Part shown: one piece after another, positions 43,936-54,149 of the stretch | Layout of the letters: every line of letters begins with the position of its first letter | Numbering within the stretch: the stretch's first letter is position 1 | Origin: Bacillota bacterium | GTDB taxonomy: Bacteria > Bacillota_I > Bacilli_A > RFN20 > CAG-288 | DNA: 64,000 nt | Assembly: GCA_023398335.1 (NCBI GenBank) | Contig: JAEWSJ010000037.1 | Location: 14,987 to 78,986 of the forward strand | Direction: 5' to 3' | Notes under the pieces: model-generated | The model's input: the letters and a program-made list of their open reading frames with translations, nothing else | Told to the model about the DNA's origin: nothing | Database searches by the model: none | Position numbers and translations under genes: made by a program

Positions 43936-45240
43936 CTACTTCTTTTTGGCTTTACTACTTTTTAATACAGTAAGTAGTTTAGCTTTCTTAACTCCGTCAC
44001 ACACTTCAATATGTGAAGGACAAACGTATGAACAAAGTCCACAACTAATACAATCCATAACACCTAAATCAAAACAACGATCAAAGTCGTTTCTCTTAGC
44101 TGCATAATTAATTTCGCATGGTTGAAGTTGACGTGGACATGTAGCGGAACATTCGCCACATCTTAAACATTCTTGAGCAACGAACTTTTTCTTTTCTAAT
44201 ACTGTAATTGCATTAGAAGATAGAAGGAGTGGAACATCATCGGTTTTTAAATGCTCACCGCACATCGGCCCGCCATTAACAAGAACAACAGCATCCTTAG
44301 AATATCCTTTACAAGAATCTACTAAATCTTTAACCAATGTTCCAACTGGTACTAAGACATTAGAAGGAGCATTAACTAGTCCAGAAACTGTAACTAATTT
44401 CTTACTGATAATTTGACCATTAAACATCGCATTACCAATAGCTTCTATAGTTTGATAGTTATCGACGATAACATGAGCTTCAGCTGGTAATCTATCGTAT
44501 TTTCTATTTACGACCATTTCAATAAGAAGTCTTTCCCATCCAGCAGGGTAAACACTTTTTACTGGTTTTAAACTAATACGAGAATCATCAAATTCAATGA
44601 TGCTCTTTGTTAATGATTCACAAAGAAGTACTCGTTCAGCTTTACAAGCAATGATTGCTTTTGGAATTTTATAAACATCAAGGAGTTTAGCAATTGTCTT
44701 TAAGACAAATAAAACATCTCCTTTGGTTCCTTTAACAAAATCAGTTGTTATGTAAGGTTCACATTCAACCGCATTAACTATAAGCGTATCAATATCGTTA
44801 GCTTTAAACTTAATGTAGGTTGGGAAACCTGCACCACCTAAACCAACAACTCCGCTTAATCTTAAAGCTTCGAGAGCTTCTTCCTTACTTCCATTCTTCT
44901 TTAAAGCTTCATTTTTATCAAATGAATACTTCAAGTCATTTTCGATTTCAAAATGATCAACTGGTCTTCCAATTAATGAAGAATTCTTTTTTACAATCGC
45001 TTTAATCGTTCCGCTTACAGAACTGTAAACAGGAATATTAAAGTCTTTTCTAACTCCAAGCAAAGTGCCAACATGAACTTCATCTCCAACCTTAGCCATA
45101 TTATCAAGAGGGTTTCCCTTGTTGTCTAAGGCACAAATATAAACAAAAGATGGATCACATTTAATAATAGATCCGTTTTCCGTTTGTTCTTTGTAAGATG
45201 GAATGTGTCTGCATCCGCTGGATTTCAAAATATGAAACAT
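43936..45240 (-). CDS. rnfC: Rnf complex subunit RnfC (NADH/FMN, two 4Fe-4S)
   Basis: Peripheral subunit that exchanges electrons with NAD(H). 434 residues. GLGGAGFPT (133-141) and the FMN/NADH core; CLRCGECSATCP and CISCGLCSYVCP bind two 4Fe-4S clusters in the last 80 residues. Complete. First gene of the operon; AAGGAG precedes the ATG, and TGCTATACT upstream is a likely extended -10. Confidence 0.96.
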   Translation of the reverse strand: MFHILKSSGCRHIPSYKEQTENGSIIKCDPSFVYICALDNKGNPLDNMAKVGDEVHVGTLLGVRKDFNIPVYSSVSGTIKAIVKKNSSLIGRPVDHFEIENDLKYSFDKNEALKKNGSKEEALEALRLSGVVGLGGAGFPTYIKFKANDIDTLIVNAVECEPYITTDFVKGTKGDVLFVLKTIAKLLDVYKIPKAIIACKAERVLLCESLTKSIIEFDDSRISLKPVKSVYPAGWERLLIEMVVNRKYDRLPAEAHVIVDNYQTIEAIGNAMFNGQIISKKLVTVSGLVNAPSNVLVPVGTLVKDLVDSCKGYSKDAVVLVNGGPMCGEHLKTDDVPLLLSSNAITVLEKKKFVAQECLRCGECSATCPRQLQPCEINYAAKRNDFDRCFDLGVMDCISCGLCSYVCPSHIEVCDGVKKAKLLTVLKSSKAKKK

Positions 45241-45341
45241 ATTATTTATCTCCTTACAAATAAAAGTATAGCATATAAAAAAAGAATTAATATAGCAGTT
45301 ATACCCTCAAAATTACTACTTTTATTATGACTTTTTACATT

Positions 45342-45379
45342 AAATCAATAAATGCGCATAAACACGCATTTCTTGATTT
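45342..45379. repeat. Inverted repeat upstream of rnfC
   Basis: AAATCAATAAATGCG (45342-45356) with CGCATTTCTTGATTT (45365-45379), one internal mismatch. Lies just after the stop of the gene at 45400 on the minus strand, so probably its terminator, though the T run is better on the plus strand. 45241-45399 holds no ORF. Confidence 0.55.
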
Positions 45380-45399
45380 TTCTTTATCGTTTTTGCTAC

Positions 45400-46365
45400 T
45401 TAGTTTTCCGTTACTTTTTCGCTAAGTAAGACACCTTTAACATCTTTATATTTCAATGTTTCTCCAAGTGGAATGCCACTGTAAGTTAAACCATCTAATA
45501 ACAAATCAATATCTTTAAATAATAATTCGTTAGATAAAGAACAATAATTGCCTTTTAGTTTCCTAATAGCTAAATCGTATAGTTCATTAAAAGACATGAC
45601 TGAACTTTTTCCCGTGTATGGATCTTGCCACGCTAGATGATTTTCATTTAATACATTGTGATTAGTTTTAAATGGAATATGTAAGGCCCCAACTCTTCCT
45701 TTACCTAATAATTTAGTTTTAAATGCGCTAATTCCGTTAGTAAAACGAAGACATGCTCTCATATTGAGTATGGCAGACTTATAAATGTTATCCGCTATTT
45801 TTTTTTCAAAATACGTACGAAGAACATTATCAAAGTGCTTAGAAATAACATCTAACTTTTTATCATCTATTGCAATAACTTGATATGGCTTATTAATCAG
45901 TTCTTCGCTTTCGTTACGTAAACAAACTAAGGAAGAATCAATACGTGCTTCAAAGTGCGGATGTAAATAATGATACTTACCACTTAAATGACCACCATCA
46001 TCAAAGCCAGAAAAATAATAGACGTATGGGTGAACAGTAGAATCTAGAATATAATGGGCAAACTGCCCATAAGTAAACGCTAAAAACATGTTCTTTTCTT
46101 CAAGATTAGAAATATCTTTAGTTTCGTTTATCATTAATCTAAAGAGACGTTTGCCATCTGATTTATGTAATTGACCACCATATTTCTTATTTGCTTCAAA
46201 TAAATGAAGCCCGTTAAAAGGAAGAAGTCCGAAGAAAAACAACGGATCTGGACCTTGGGTTCCTAATAAGAAGCAATCTTCGTTATTGATTAAGAAATCT
46301 TTTTTATCTGTTATGGATTTTAAGAAATCTGACGCGAAGAAATAATGAGTTAATGTACTGGGCAT
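45400..46365 (-). CDS. Zinc-dependent phospholipase C-like protein
   Basis: 321 residues. The PLC-family zinc site pattern is visible: MPSTLTHYFFA at the N terminus, LGTQGPDPLFFF, FTYGQFAHYILDSTVHPYVYY and HPHFEARIDSSL. No signal peptide is evident, so it probably acts inside the cell or on the inner membrane face. No Shine-Dalgarno precedes the ATG, which lies 11 bases after the pduL stop; coupling may supply ribosomes. Substrate not inferable. Confidence 0.85.
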   Translation of the reverse strand: MPSTLTHYFFASDFLKSITDKKDFLINNEDCFLLGTQGPDPLFFFGLLPFNGLHLFEANKKYGGQLHKSDGKRLFRLMINETKDISNLEEKNMFLAFTYGQFAHYILDSTVHPYVYYFSGFDDGGHLSGKYHYLHPHFEARIDSSLVCLRNESEELINKPYQVIAIDDKKLDVISKHFDNVLRTYFEKKIADNIYKSAILNMRACLRFTNGISAFKTKLLGKGRVGALHIPFKTNHNVLNENHLAWQDPYTGKSSVMSFNELYDLAIRKLKGNYCSLSNELLFKDIDLLLDGLTYSGIPLGETLKYKDVKGVLLSEKVTEN

Positions 46366-46376
46366 AGTATAAAAAA

Positions 46377-46952
46377 TTACTTAACTAATGTGCCGTATAT
46401 TTCACCAGCTAAACCACCAGCGTTACATTCATCGGTATCGATATGCATAGCTAAAGCATATTTAGGAGAGACTCTAATTACTACATCACCAAAGACTAAA
46501 TGTCTATCGAACTTAGATTCGCAATTAACGGAAACAATTTCTCCGTCTTTTACTCCAAAGTTTTCAGCATCAGCTGGTGTCATATGAATATGACGTTTAG
46601 CGACGATAACACCTTCTTTTAATTCAACTTCACCGACTGGTCCAACAATCTTACATGGCGCAGATCCTTCGATCTTTCCAGATTCTCTAACTGGAGCAGA
46701 AACGCCGATTACTCTAGCGTCGGAAAAAGATAATTCAACTTGGTTATGATCTCTACACGGACCAAGAATAGAACAAGCAAGTTCTCCTTTGGGGCCAACA
46801 ACTTTGACTTTATCAAAAGAAGCGAATTGTCCAGGTTGAGATAAGTCTTTCTTTGAGACTAATTCATGACCTTTACCAAATAAGACTTCAAGAACTTCTT
46901 TAGTAACATGTACGTGACGTGCACTTGTTTCAATTAAAATTTTGTTTTCCAT
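46377..46952 (-). CDS. pduL: PduL-type phosphate acyltransferase
   Basis: Interconverts acyl-CoA and acyl phosphate, probably acetyl-CoA/acetyl phosphate here. 191 residues, both tandem domains present. Zinc ligands are in SARHVHVT and AKRHIHMTPADAE; GPCRDHNQVELSFSDAR in the middle is typical. No N-terminal encapsulation peptide and no microcompartment genes nearby, so it is likely a cytoplasmic Pta substitute for acetate formation. Confidence 0.94.
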   Translation of the reverse strand: MENKILIETSARHVHVTKEVLEVLFGKGHELVSKKDLSQPGQFASFDKVKVVGPKGELACSILGPCRDHNQVELSFSDARVIGVSAPVRESGKIEGSAPCKIVGPVGEVELKEGVIVAKRHIHMTPADAENFGVKDGEIVSVNCESKFDRHLVFGDVVIRVSPKYALAMHIDTDECNAGGLAGEIYGTLVK

Positions 46953-47103
46953 ATTTCATTCCTCTTTTATAGATAGTTTTTTCTAACACTATTAGATTAA
47001 CACAAATATCGTTTTTTGAACTATAAAATACTTATTTATTTCAATTTTGTACTTGAAAACATATTGCTAAAATAAGAAATAAACATGGTAAGATATATAT
47101 GCT

Positions 47104-47925
47104 ATGAAAAAAGACACACTTAAGTTTCTCAAAGATAACAATGTTGAAGTAGATTCAATTATTGAGTTAAAAGAAGGTATTTCCAATACTAATTATCTAA
47201 TTAATGATTCGTATGTTTTAAAAGAACCTTTTGATGTATCTTTTTCACGTATCAATTCTGCTATAGTAGCTTTTCAAAATAAAAATAATTTAACTGATAT
47301 TTCTCCTGCCGTTCTTGCCTATAATACTAAACTTGGACTACTACTTACAAAATACTTAAAAGGTTATCATCCATTGACTAAAGAAGAACTAAACGATGAA
47401 ATAATAGACAAAATAATAAATCTATTATCTACTTTTCATTTATCTTCTTTTGATCTTCCAAAACTAGATTACATTTCTCTTTTAACGTTATATCGAAATA
47501 TGATTGATACAAAAGATAGAATCTATCTTGAAGTAATTGAATCTTCCTCTATCTTACAAGGTGAGTTAGAAATAAGTCATATGGACTTACTTCTATCTAA
47601 CTTTATGATAAATGATTCAAAGCATTTAGAATTAATCGACTATGAGTTTTGTTCCTATGCTCCAAAATACTTCGACCTTATCTCTCTTCTTGAAGAAAAC
47701 AATTTAAACGATAATCTAAAAGCTAAAATTATTTGTAAATATTTTGATAATGAGAAAGAAAAAGAAGCCTTCTTAGCTAAATATAATACCTACGCAGCAT
47801 TATCTGATCTACTTTGGTATCACTGGGCTTACGCTAGATATATAAATAGTGGAAAAAAAGTTTTTTATGAGATTGCCATCCATAAAAAAGACGCTTTATA
47901 TAAACATCTTAAATTAGTAGATTAA
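47104..47925 (+). CDS. Choline/aminoglycoside kinase-like (APH fold) protein, likely leaderless
   Basis: 273 residues. Brenner motif HMDLLLSNFM and metal-site IDYEFCSYAPKYFDL match LicA-type choline/ethanolamine kinases. Upstream there is TGGTAAGAT (extended -10) with only nine bases to the ATG, and TTGCTA 19 bases before the -10; no Shine-Dalgarno. Transcript would start at or beside the ATG. Substrate could be choline, ethanolamine or another alcohol. Confidence 0.85.
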   Translation: MKKDTLKFLKDNNVEVDSIIELKEGISNTNYLINDSYVLKEPFDVSFSRINSAIVAFQNKNNLTDISPAVLAYNTKLGLLLTKYLKGYHPLTKEELNDEIIDKIINLLSTFHLSSFDLPKLDYISLLTLYRNMIDTKDRIYLEVIESSSILQGELEISHMDLLLSNFMINDSKHLELIDYEFCSYAPKYFDLISLLEENNLNDNLKAKIICKYFDNEKEKEAFLAKYNTYAALSDLLWYHWAYARYINSGKKVFYEIAIHKKDALYKHLKLVD

Positions 47926-47936
47926 GTAGCAAGCAA

Positions 47937-47960
47937 AAAAGCGGTTTGAGCCGCTTTTCG
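47937..47960. terminator. Bidirectional terminator between the kinase gene and gltX
   Basis: AAAAGCGG (47937-47944) with CCGCTTTT (47951-47958); T tracts on both sides, stronger for gltX. Confidence 0.8.
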
Positions 47961-49625
47961 TTATAGTTTTTCAATAACAGCTTGAATTCTATTATTAACT
48001 TCTTCTTTTCCTAAAATGTGTAAGACTTGATAAAGGTTTGGAGATTGTTTTGAAGTTGTAAGAGAAAGTCTTAACATTTCCGCTACATCACCGACATGTC
48101 CTTTATAACTGTCTTTATCCTTTTTATATATCTTGAAGTTTTCAGCAAAGCCATGTTTAACCGCAAGAGCTTTTAATGAAGCAAACCATGATTGTTCATC
48201 CAAAGAATAATCCATAGTAGTCATAAATTCTGAGAGAACTTCTTTTATTAATGATTTGTCAATAAATGGGTTCCATTCAAGAACATTTTCTTTGGCCATA
48301 TTAACGTAATATTGTGGATAGAAGAACTTAATCTTATCGAGAACATCGATGAATTTTTCATAATCTTTACGTGGTTTTTCTTGTTCTCTTTCAATATTGA
48401 TAATACTTTCGAATTTGGCTTTATCTGAGAGAATTAAATCTTTTAATTCTGGATTATATTTATTCGCCCAATTTAAGCAAAGTGAAGTAAATTCTTCTTT
48501 GGTATAATACGCCAAGACTTCTTTACAAATATTTTGTAATTTTGGTAAATCGAACAACGCACCATCTAATGACATTTTTTCAAATGTGAAATTAAATTCC
48601 TTAACTGGAGTCCGTGGGTTTTGTAAAAGCCATTCTTCAAAGTTTGAATTAGCGATGGTTAATAAGTATTTAATAATACCTTCAACTGGATAACCTTGTT
48701 CAAGAAAGAAGCTTACAGCTGCTTCTTGGTCTTTACGTTTCGATAACTTTCTCTTGTTTCCATTATCTAACTTCATAATAACTGGAAGATGAGCGTAGGA
48801 AGGAGCTTTGAAGCCCATGGTATTAAATAAATCTAAATGAATTGGTAAAGAAGAAATCCATTCTTCTCCTCTAGTAACAATAGTCGTATGCATAAAATGA
48901 TCATCGCAAAGGTGAGCAAAATGATATGTTGGTAAGCCGTCGCTCTTTAAAATAACGATATCTTGATCGTTTTCGGATAAAGCTAAGTCTCCTCTTACTA
49001 AATCATGAACTCGAACGTAATTTAAATGATTACCTTCGGATTTAAATCTGATGACATATTTATCTCCGTTTTGAACCTTTTCATAAACTTCATCAATTGA
49101 TAAATAGCGGCATTTAGCATATTCGCCATAGTAGCCAGGAATAACTTTATTTGCTTCTTGAGTTTGACGTAATAAGTCAAGGTCAGCAGAAGAACAGAAG
49201 CAAGGATATGCTCTTCCTCTTCTAATTAATTCCTTAATACATACTTTATATACATCCGCACGTTTAGATTGAACATAAGGACCATATTGACCTTCTTCAT
49301 GGTCTCCGAAATATCCTTCGTTTTGTTTAACTCCAAATATTTCAAGTTGTTCAACTAATTCTTTTCCACTTCCTTCTACTTCTCTCTTTTGGTCAGTATC
49401 TTCAAGACGGAAATAGTAAACACCTTTGGATTGATGCGCAACAGTATAAGCAATAAGAGCGGTAAATAATGAGCCTGTGTGTAAGAAGCCTGTTGGGGAT
49501 GGAGCAAATCTAGTGACTGCAGCACCTTCTGGTAGTTTTCTTTCAGGATATTCTTTTTCTAAATCAGCAACTGTTTTAGTTACTTCTGGAAAAATAAGAT
49601 CCGCTAATTCTTCGTATGTATGCAT
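47961..49625 (-). CDS. gltX: Glutamyl-tRNA synthetase
   Basis: Charges tRNA-Glu. 554 residues, longer than the ~480 norm. RFAPSPTGFLHTGSLFTA is the HIGH region and RKLSKRKDQEA the KMSKS loop. Type D versus ND discrimination cannot be read by eye. AAGGAG precedes the ATG. Confidence 0.97.
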   Translation of the reverse strand: MHTYEELADLIFPEVTKTVADLEKEYPERKLPEGAAVTRFAPSPTGFLHTGSLFTALIAYTVAHQSKGVYYFRLEDTDQKREVEGSGKELVEQLEIFGVKQNEGYFGDHEEGQYGPYVQSKRADVYKVCIKELIRRGRAYPCFCSSADLDLLRQTQEANKVIPGYYGEYAKCRYLSIDEVYEKVQNGDKYVIRFKSEGNHLNYVRVHDLVRGDLALSENDQDIVILKSDGLPTYHFAHLCDDHFMHTTIVTRGEEWISSLPIHLDLFNTMGFKAPSYAHLPVIMKLDNGNKRKLSKRKDQEAAVSFFLEQGYPVEGIIKYLLTIANSNFEEWLLQNPRTPVKEFNFTFEKMSLDGALFDLPKLQNICKEVLAYYTKEEFTSLCLNWANKYNPELKDLILSDKAKFESIINIEREQEKPRKDYEKFIDVLDKIKFFYPQYYVNMAKENVLEWNPFIDKSLIKEVLSEFMTTMDYSLDEQSWFASLKALAVKHGFAENFKIYKKDKDSYKGHVGDVAEMLRLSLTTSKQSPNLYQVLHILGKEEVNNRIQAVIEKL

Positions 49626-49644
49626 AATTTCTTTCTCCTTTATA

Positions 49645-50661
49645 TTATTTAAGTGGTTTTATATAGAATCGACCATAGACTTGATTGGAATTAACTACGT
49701 TTACAAATGCGTATTTATCAAGTTTTCTAACTAGTTCTACAACTTCTTTAACTTCTGACATTGATACTACCATGTATATCATTTTACGAGGCTGACCGGT
49801 GTATCCACCTACAGCATCAACTATGGTACAACCATGCGGAACTGTTCTAAGTAACAAGACTGGTAAATTTTCATCTGAAGTCGTAATCTGCAATTCAGTC
49901 TTTCTATTTTTAATATTAACTATATCGACAACTTTAGCACAAGTGAAGAAATAGATAATTGTAAATAAAGCCATTTTTACTTCTTCTAATCCGCCGATAT
50001 AAATACATTGTAACAAGGTATAAATAATAACTGTAACTCCATTGATGAATAATGAGTATTTACCAACTGAAGTTGATTTCTTCTCAGCTATAGCAAACGC
50101 GACTATATCAATTCCTCCAGCGGAGGAGCCAACTGAGAAAGCACATCCAGAAGATAATCCAGTTAAGATGCCAGCAAATAAGGCACGAGCGATATAATCT
50201 GTATCAATTTGGAATATAACCACCGCTTCGTTTGGCAAGACTTCAATTAGTACTGAAGTAAGGACAACGTTATATATTGTAGTTATAGTAAATTTTTTAC
50301 CAATGAATTTCCACGCTATAAAGAATAAAGGAATATTTATTGCTAAATAAAGCGAAGATTGAATTAGGTTTTCATTTTCTTTATATCCAAATATTTGAAT
50401 AATTTTAACAAAGACCTGCGCAATACCAGAAGCACCACCAGAAATAAGGTGGGAAGCAACCTTTGGAGCGATAAAAGCTCGATAACCATAGGAGAATAAA
50501 ATAGCTGATAAAGTTAGCATGAAAAAAATATAAATATTAGAAACTATAGTTTTTGTAACCGGATGATCTAATAAATACTCCGTGAAATCACCTTTAGCTT
50601 TATCAATAGAAATAATCCTCTTTTTTGAATTTTTCTTGTTACCAAGTTCTTTTTTTGCCAT
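49645..50661 (-). CDS. YitT family membrane protein
   Basis: 338 residues. Five to six membrane segments in residues ~30-240, then a C-terminal cytoplasmic DUF2179 domain (TVPHGCTIVDAVGGYTGQ, MIYMVVSMSEVKEVVELVR). The combination defines YitT proteins of unknown role in Bacillota. Spacing of 19 bases to gltX suggests joint transcription. Confidence 0.92.
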   Translation of the reverse strand: MAKKELGNKKNSKKRIISIDKAKGDFTEYLLDHPVTKTIVSNIYIFFMLTLSAILFSYGYRAFIAPKVASHLISGGASGIAQVFVKIIQIFGYKENENLIQSSLYLAINIPLFFIAWKFIGKKFTITTIYNVVLTSVLIEVLPNEAVVIFQIDTDYIARALFAGILTGLSSGCAFSVGSSAGGIDIVAFAIAEKKSTSVGKYSLFINGVTVIIYTLLQCIYIGGLEEVKMALFTIIYFFTCAKVVDIVNIKNRKTELQITTSDENLPVLLLRTVPHGCTIVDAVGGYTGQPRKMIYMVVSMSEVKEVVELVRKLDKYAFVNVVNSNQVYGRFYIKPLK

Positions 50662-50734
50662 TAATATATCCTACCTCTTAAGTACATAACTATTATACAT
50701 TGAACCTTTGTTAATTTGTATCTTTTTTGGCTTT

Positions 50735-50760
50735 AAAAAAGCCTGCTTTTTCAAGCAGAC
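50735..50760 (-). terminator. Terminator of rpmF
   Basis: Minus strand GTCTGCTT (50760-50753) with AAGCAGGC (50748-50741), then TTTTTT. Confidence 0.8.
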
Positions 50761-50785
50761 TTAATTATTCGTACTTACCTACTTA

Positions 50786-50974
50786 TTAGTTAGCCTTAGC
50801 TTTAACTTCAATGACTTTTTTGCCATTGTAGTAGCCACAACTTGGGCATACGTGATGTGATGGTATCATCGCTCCACAGTTGCTACAGGTAACTAACCCT
50901 TGAGGATTAAGTTTGAAATGTGTTCTTCTTAAACGCTTTCTGGTTTTAGAAGTACGTCTTGCTGGAACTGCCAT
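50786..50974 (-). CDS. rpmF: 50S ribosomal protein L32
   Basis: 62 residues from the ATG at 50974, preceded by GAGGTG at 5 bases; [19 protein letters not shown] is the usual N terminus. Zinc-ribbon cysteines Cys30, Cys33, Cys43 and Cys46, so this is the zinc-binding C+ form. Confidence 0.97.
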   Translation of the reverse strand: MAVPARRTSKTRKRLRRTHFKLNPQGLVTCSNCGAMIPSHHVCPSCGYYNGKKVIEVKAKAN

Positions 50975-51007
50975 ATTCACACCTCGCTTTCCGCATTCGC
51001 AACTAAA

Positions 51008-51036
51008 ATTATACTAATCTTATAATCTATTGTCAA
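51008..51036 (-). promoter_or_regulatory. rpmF promoter
   Basis: Minus strand TTGACA (51036-51031), 17 bases, TATAAT (51013-51008). Full consensus. Confidence 0.85.
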
Positions 51037-51138
51037 TTAGAAACTATGAGATTTTAACACGAATTTATCAAAGTGACAAGTCGGGCTTGATTAATTCTAT
51101 GTTTTAATTAATCCAATAATTGTTTTTGAAAACAATTT

Positions 51139-54096
51139 CTAATTAATTCCAAATGATTTGATGTAAATTGCCTTTGAAGATGTTTGTGTAATGACAAATT
51201 TGACTTCACCTGATAAAACACCATCGTTGGCTACTTCAAATACATAATCTGTTGGAGTTGTGGTAAGTGTTTTTTTCTCTCCAATTTGTTCGCCGTTAAT
51301 ATATGCTGTTATTTTTCCATTGATACTCTTAGCCCCTGAACAATTCATTGATAATTTTTTTATTCCACCCGAATAGTATTTTGTCGATAAAGAAATCTCT
51401 TTTGCAGGATCACTTCCGGATCCTATTTGGAATCCTTTATTATTATTAGCATCCCATACAATAAAGTTTCCATTATTTGATGTAGACCACTCATAGTCTC
51501 CGCATTTGTAATCAGTTACCGAATTGTTTTCTACAAATAATCCACTGCCTTTTACCAAATTATATGTATATGAGTTTCCTACATCAGGTTTCGCGGTGAT
51601 AGTAATACTCAATTTATTAGATGTTATGGAACCTATTGTAGCAGTGATGTCAACCGATCCTTCAGCAACACCAGTAATCTTACCTGTAGTTTCATCAATA
51701 GTAGCTTTACTATCATCAGAAGAATGCCATGTTACTTCTTTATCAATTGCACCTTCAGGAATAACAGTAGCACCACATTGTAGTGTGCCACCTACCGCAA
51801 CAGATGTTGCACTATCTGCAGCACTAATAGTAACGCCAGTAGCAACAACCTTGGCTTTTACGGTTAAAACAAATGAGTCATCAACAGCAGTCTCACCTTC
51901 ACCAATAGTTAACTTAATTGTAGTTGTTCCTTCTGTTAAACCTGTAACAGTACCATTTGAAACTGTAGCAACAGCTTCATTGCTACTAGACCAAACACCA
52001 GTAGATATATCAGCATTAGCTGATACTTTAGCAACACTAATATCAATTGTTTCATCTACTTGTATTTCGCTCTTAGTAGAGCTTAAAGTGATTGAGTTTA
52101 ATTTACCAACAGCTTTATAAACTTGTAATGTAACATCGCTTTTTGTTACCAATTCATATTTAGAATTGTTATAAAGAGTTAATGACCCTTTAGCACAAAC
52201 AACATCATCAACTTCTACCGTTGTTATCCCTTCAGCAAATGGCATCCTTGAATTATGAAATAGTAAGAATTCATTTATCCCATCAGAAATAGTGATTTTA
52301 TTAATTGCATTAGACTTAGTTGTTACTTCTGTAACTTTTCCAGTAACATATGCATATTTTGTTGAATAAGCCGAACTATCTACATTATCAATAATTTCAA
52401 TAGCTTCACTTGTACTTAGTTCGTTTCCTTCACTACCTAAATTTAACTCAGTAACAGTAACTTCAAATTCATCTGAAGTAACTCCGCCAATAGTAGCAGT
52501 AATGTTTGTAGTACCAATGGCCTTACCAACAACTTCTCCTGTTGTACTTACTGTAGCCTTAGTGGTATCACTTGATTTCCAAGTAATTTCATTAGCTGCA
52601 GCATTAGTAGGATTCTTCGTCGCGGTTAATTTAATCTTTCTACCAACTGAAACAGTATTATCACCAGTAACAGTTACGGATAAAACATCAATGTTTTCAT
52701 ATACTTCAACATCAATTGTTGCTTTAACACCATTTTGGGCTTCAGCAGTAATTGTAACTGTACCAGAGGTTAAACCAGTAACTACTCCTTCATTACTTAC
52801 TGAAGCAACATCAGTGTTGCTTGAAGTATATGTTAAAGTACCTAGTTTTGCATTCTTTTGATTTGAAGTAGCTTTTAAATTTAAAGTTTCATTTAATTTA
52901 ATTCTTGCATCAGCATCACCATCAACACTTAAAGTGAAAGATTCTAGTTTTCTAGATACTTTCATTGTTTTCGGATTAACGTTATATTTTGGACTTGTAC
53001 TTAATCCTCTAGTTTGTTCCTTGGTAATTGGAGAATTGATAACAACTTTATCGCCTTTTTCAACTACTGAAATATCGGTGTAATAATACACATGATACGC
53101 ATAAATAATATCATCTGTAATTTCATCTTTAACGTGGAAATCATAAACTGTTCCACCAGAAATTGCTTTTGAAGTTGGAACATCATTGACAATTCCAGTA
53201 AACCAGCAATCTTTTGGAGTCCAATCACCTACTTCATATTCACCTACAATAGTATTTAAACTAGAAATAGATATAGGGGCTTCCTCTGAACCATAATCAA
53301 TATTATCTTTAACAGTAACAGTATAACTTTCAGATGAGACACTACCACATTGAGCAATGATCTTACATGTACCAGTACTGACACCAGTGACAACACCATT
53401 ACTAACTGTAGCAACAGCTTCGTTTGTTGATCTCCAAGATAATGTTTTATCCGTGGTAGTTTCTGGTAAGACAGTAGCAGTTAAAGTTATTGTTTCATTT
53501 AATAAAACTTCATTATCCCCACTAATTGTAACTGAAGTAGCTTCAACAACAGGTTCGTATACTGTAACTTTATAAGCGGAAGAAACCACTCCTCCACAAA
53601 TCGCAACAATATTGACTTCACCGGTTGTAACACCAGTGACAACACCTTGATTATCTACTGTTGCAACACCATCATTTTTTGATTCCCATGCAACATCGGT
53701 ATAAGATGCATTTTCAGGTAATACTGTTGTGGTTAAATTAATTGAAGCACCTTTTTCTACTCTACTTGGACCACTAATTGTAACTGAAGTTACTTGTATT
53801 ATTTCAATAGTAGAAGAGGAACTTGATGGTTCTTCTGGAGTACTAGGCGCGGTAGTTGGAGCGTCCGTAATAGGAGCGCTTGTTGGAGTACTAGGAGTTT
53901 CTGTCGTAGGAGTTTCCGTCGTAGGTGCAGATGTTGGTGCCTCTGTAGTATTAGTAGGCGTCGAATCTGCAACCGAAGTACTTGTATGACTTGTTGAAGA
54001 GTTTTGTGATGTAGAAATGTTTGGATCATCACACGAAACAATGGATAGAGCCATTAATGGAATTAAGGCTAAGACTACGAATGGGTTCTTTTTCAT
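51139..54096 (-). CDS. Large Ig-like (Big_2) surface lipoprotein
   Basis: 985 residues from the ATG at 54096 (AGGAAG upstream). Signal with lipobox LSIVSC, Cys22. A Ser/Thr/Pro linker with PTT/SAP repeats (~25-90) leads to repeated bacterial Ig-like modules with the core xVxWxSSDxxxATVxxxGxVTGxxxGxxxITA (e.g. TGEVNIVAIC, TGTVTITA). Two OB-fold-like segments (EGNELSTSEAIEII..., GSEEAPISISSLN...) are inserted. The final ~140 residues are the beta-sandwich module shared with neighbours (KGFQIGSG, IYIKSFGIN). Probably an adhesin or carbohydrate-binding scaffold. Its leader has a short ORF and an intrinsic terminator. Confidence 0.9.
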   Translation of the reverse strand: MKKNPFVVLALIPLMALSIVSCDDPNISTSQNSSTSHTSTSVADSTPTNTTEAPTSAPTTETPTTETPSTPTSAPITDAPTTAPSTPEEPSSSSSTIEIIQVTSVTISGPSRVEKGASINLTTTVLPENASYTDVAWESKNDGVATVDNQGVVTGVTTGEVNIVAICGGVVSSAYKVTVYEPVVEATSVTISGDNEVLLNETITLTATVLPETTTDKTLSWRSTNEAVATVSNGVVTGVSTGTCKIIAQCGSVSSESYTVTVKDNIDYGSEEAPISISSLNTIVGEYEVGDWTPKDCWFTGIVNDVPTSKAISGGTVYDFHVKDEITDDIIYAYHVYYYTDISVVEKGDKVVINSPITKEQTRGLSTSPKYNVNPKTMKVSRKLESFTLSVDGDADARIKLNETLNLKATSNQKNAKLGTLTYTSSNTDVASVSNEGVVTGLTSGTVTITAEAQNGVKATIDVEVYENIDVLSVTVTGDNTVSVGRKIKLTATKNPTNAAANEITWKSSDTTKATVSTTGEVVGKAIGTTNITATIGGVTSDEFEVTVTELNLGSEGNELSTSEAIEIIDNVDSSAYSTKYAYVTGKVTEVTTKSNAINKITISDGINEFLLFHNSRMPFAEGITTVEVDDVVCAKGSLTLYNNSKYELVTKSDVTLQVYKAVGKLNSITLSSTKSEIQVDETIDISVAKVSANADISTGVWSSSNEAVATVSNGTVTGLTEGTTTIKLTIGEGETAVDDSFVLTVKAKVVATGVTISAADSATSVAVGGTLQCGATVIPEGAIDKEVTWHSSDDSKATIDETTGKITGVAEGSVDITATIGSITSNKLSITITAKPDVGNSYTYNLVKGSGLFVENNSVTDYKCGDYEWSTSNNGNFIVWDANNNKGFQIGSGSDPAKEISLSTKYYSGGIKKLSMNCSGAKSINGKITAYINGEQIGEKKTLTTTPTDYVFEVANDGVLSGEVKFVITQTSSKAIYIKSFGIN

Positions 54097-54120
54097 TTTA
54101 TCTTCCTTTCTTTCTTTCAC

Positions 54121-54149
54121 AAAAAAAGACAACCAAACAAAGGTTATCT
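54121..54149 (-). terminator. Attenuator-type terminator in the Ig-like protein leader
   Basis: Minus strand AGATAACC (54149-54142) pairs with GGTTGTCT (54134-54127), one T-G pair, followed by seven T. It lies between the leader ORF and the lipoprotein start at 54096, so most transcripts would stop before the gene. Confidence 0.75.

Noticed and set aside
53729..53989. 86-codon Val/Gly-rich plus-strand ORF opposite the Ig-like lipoprotein linker
   Set aside because: Antisense shadow of the Thr/Pro-rich linker; no SD and no recognisable fold.
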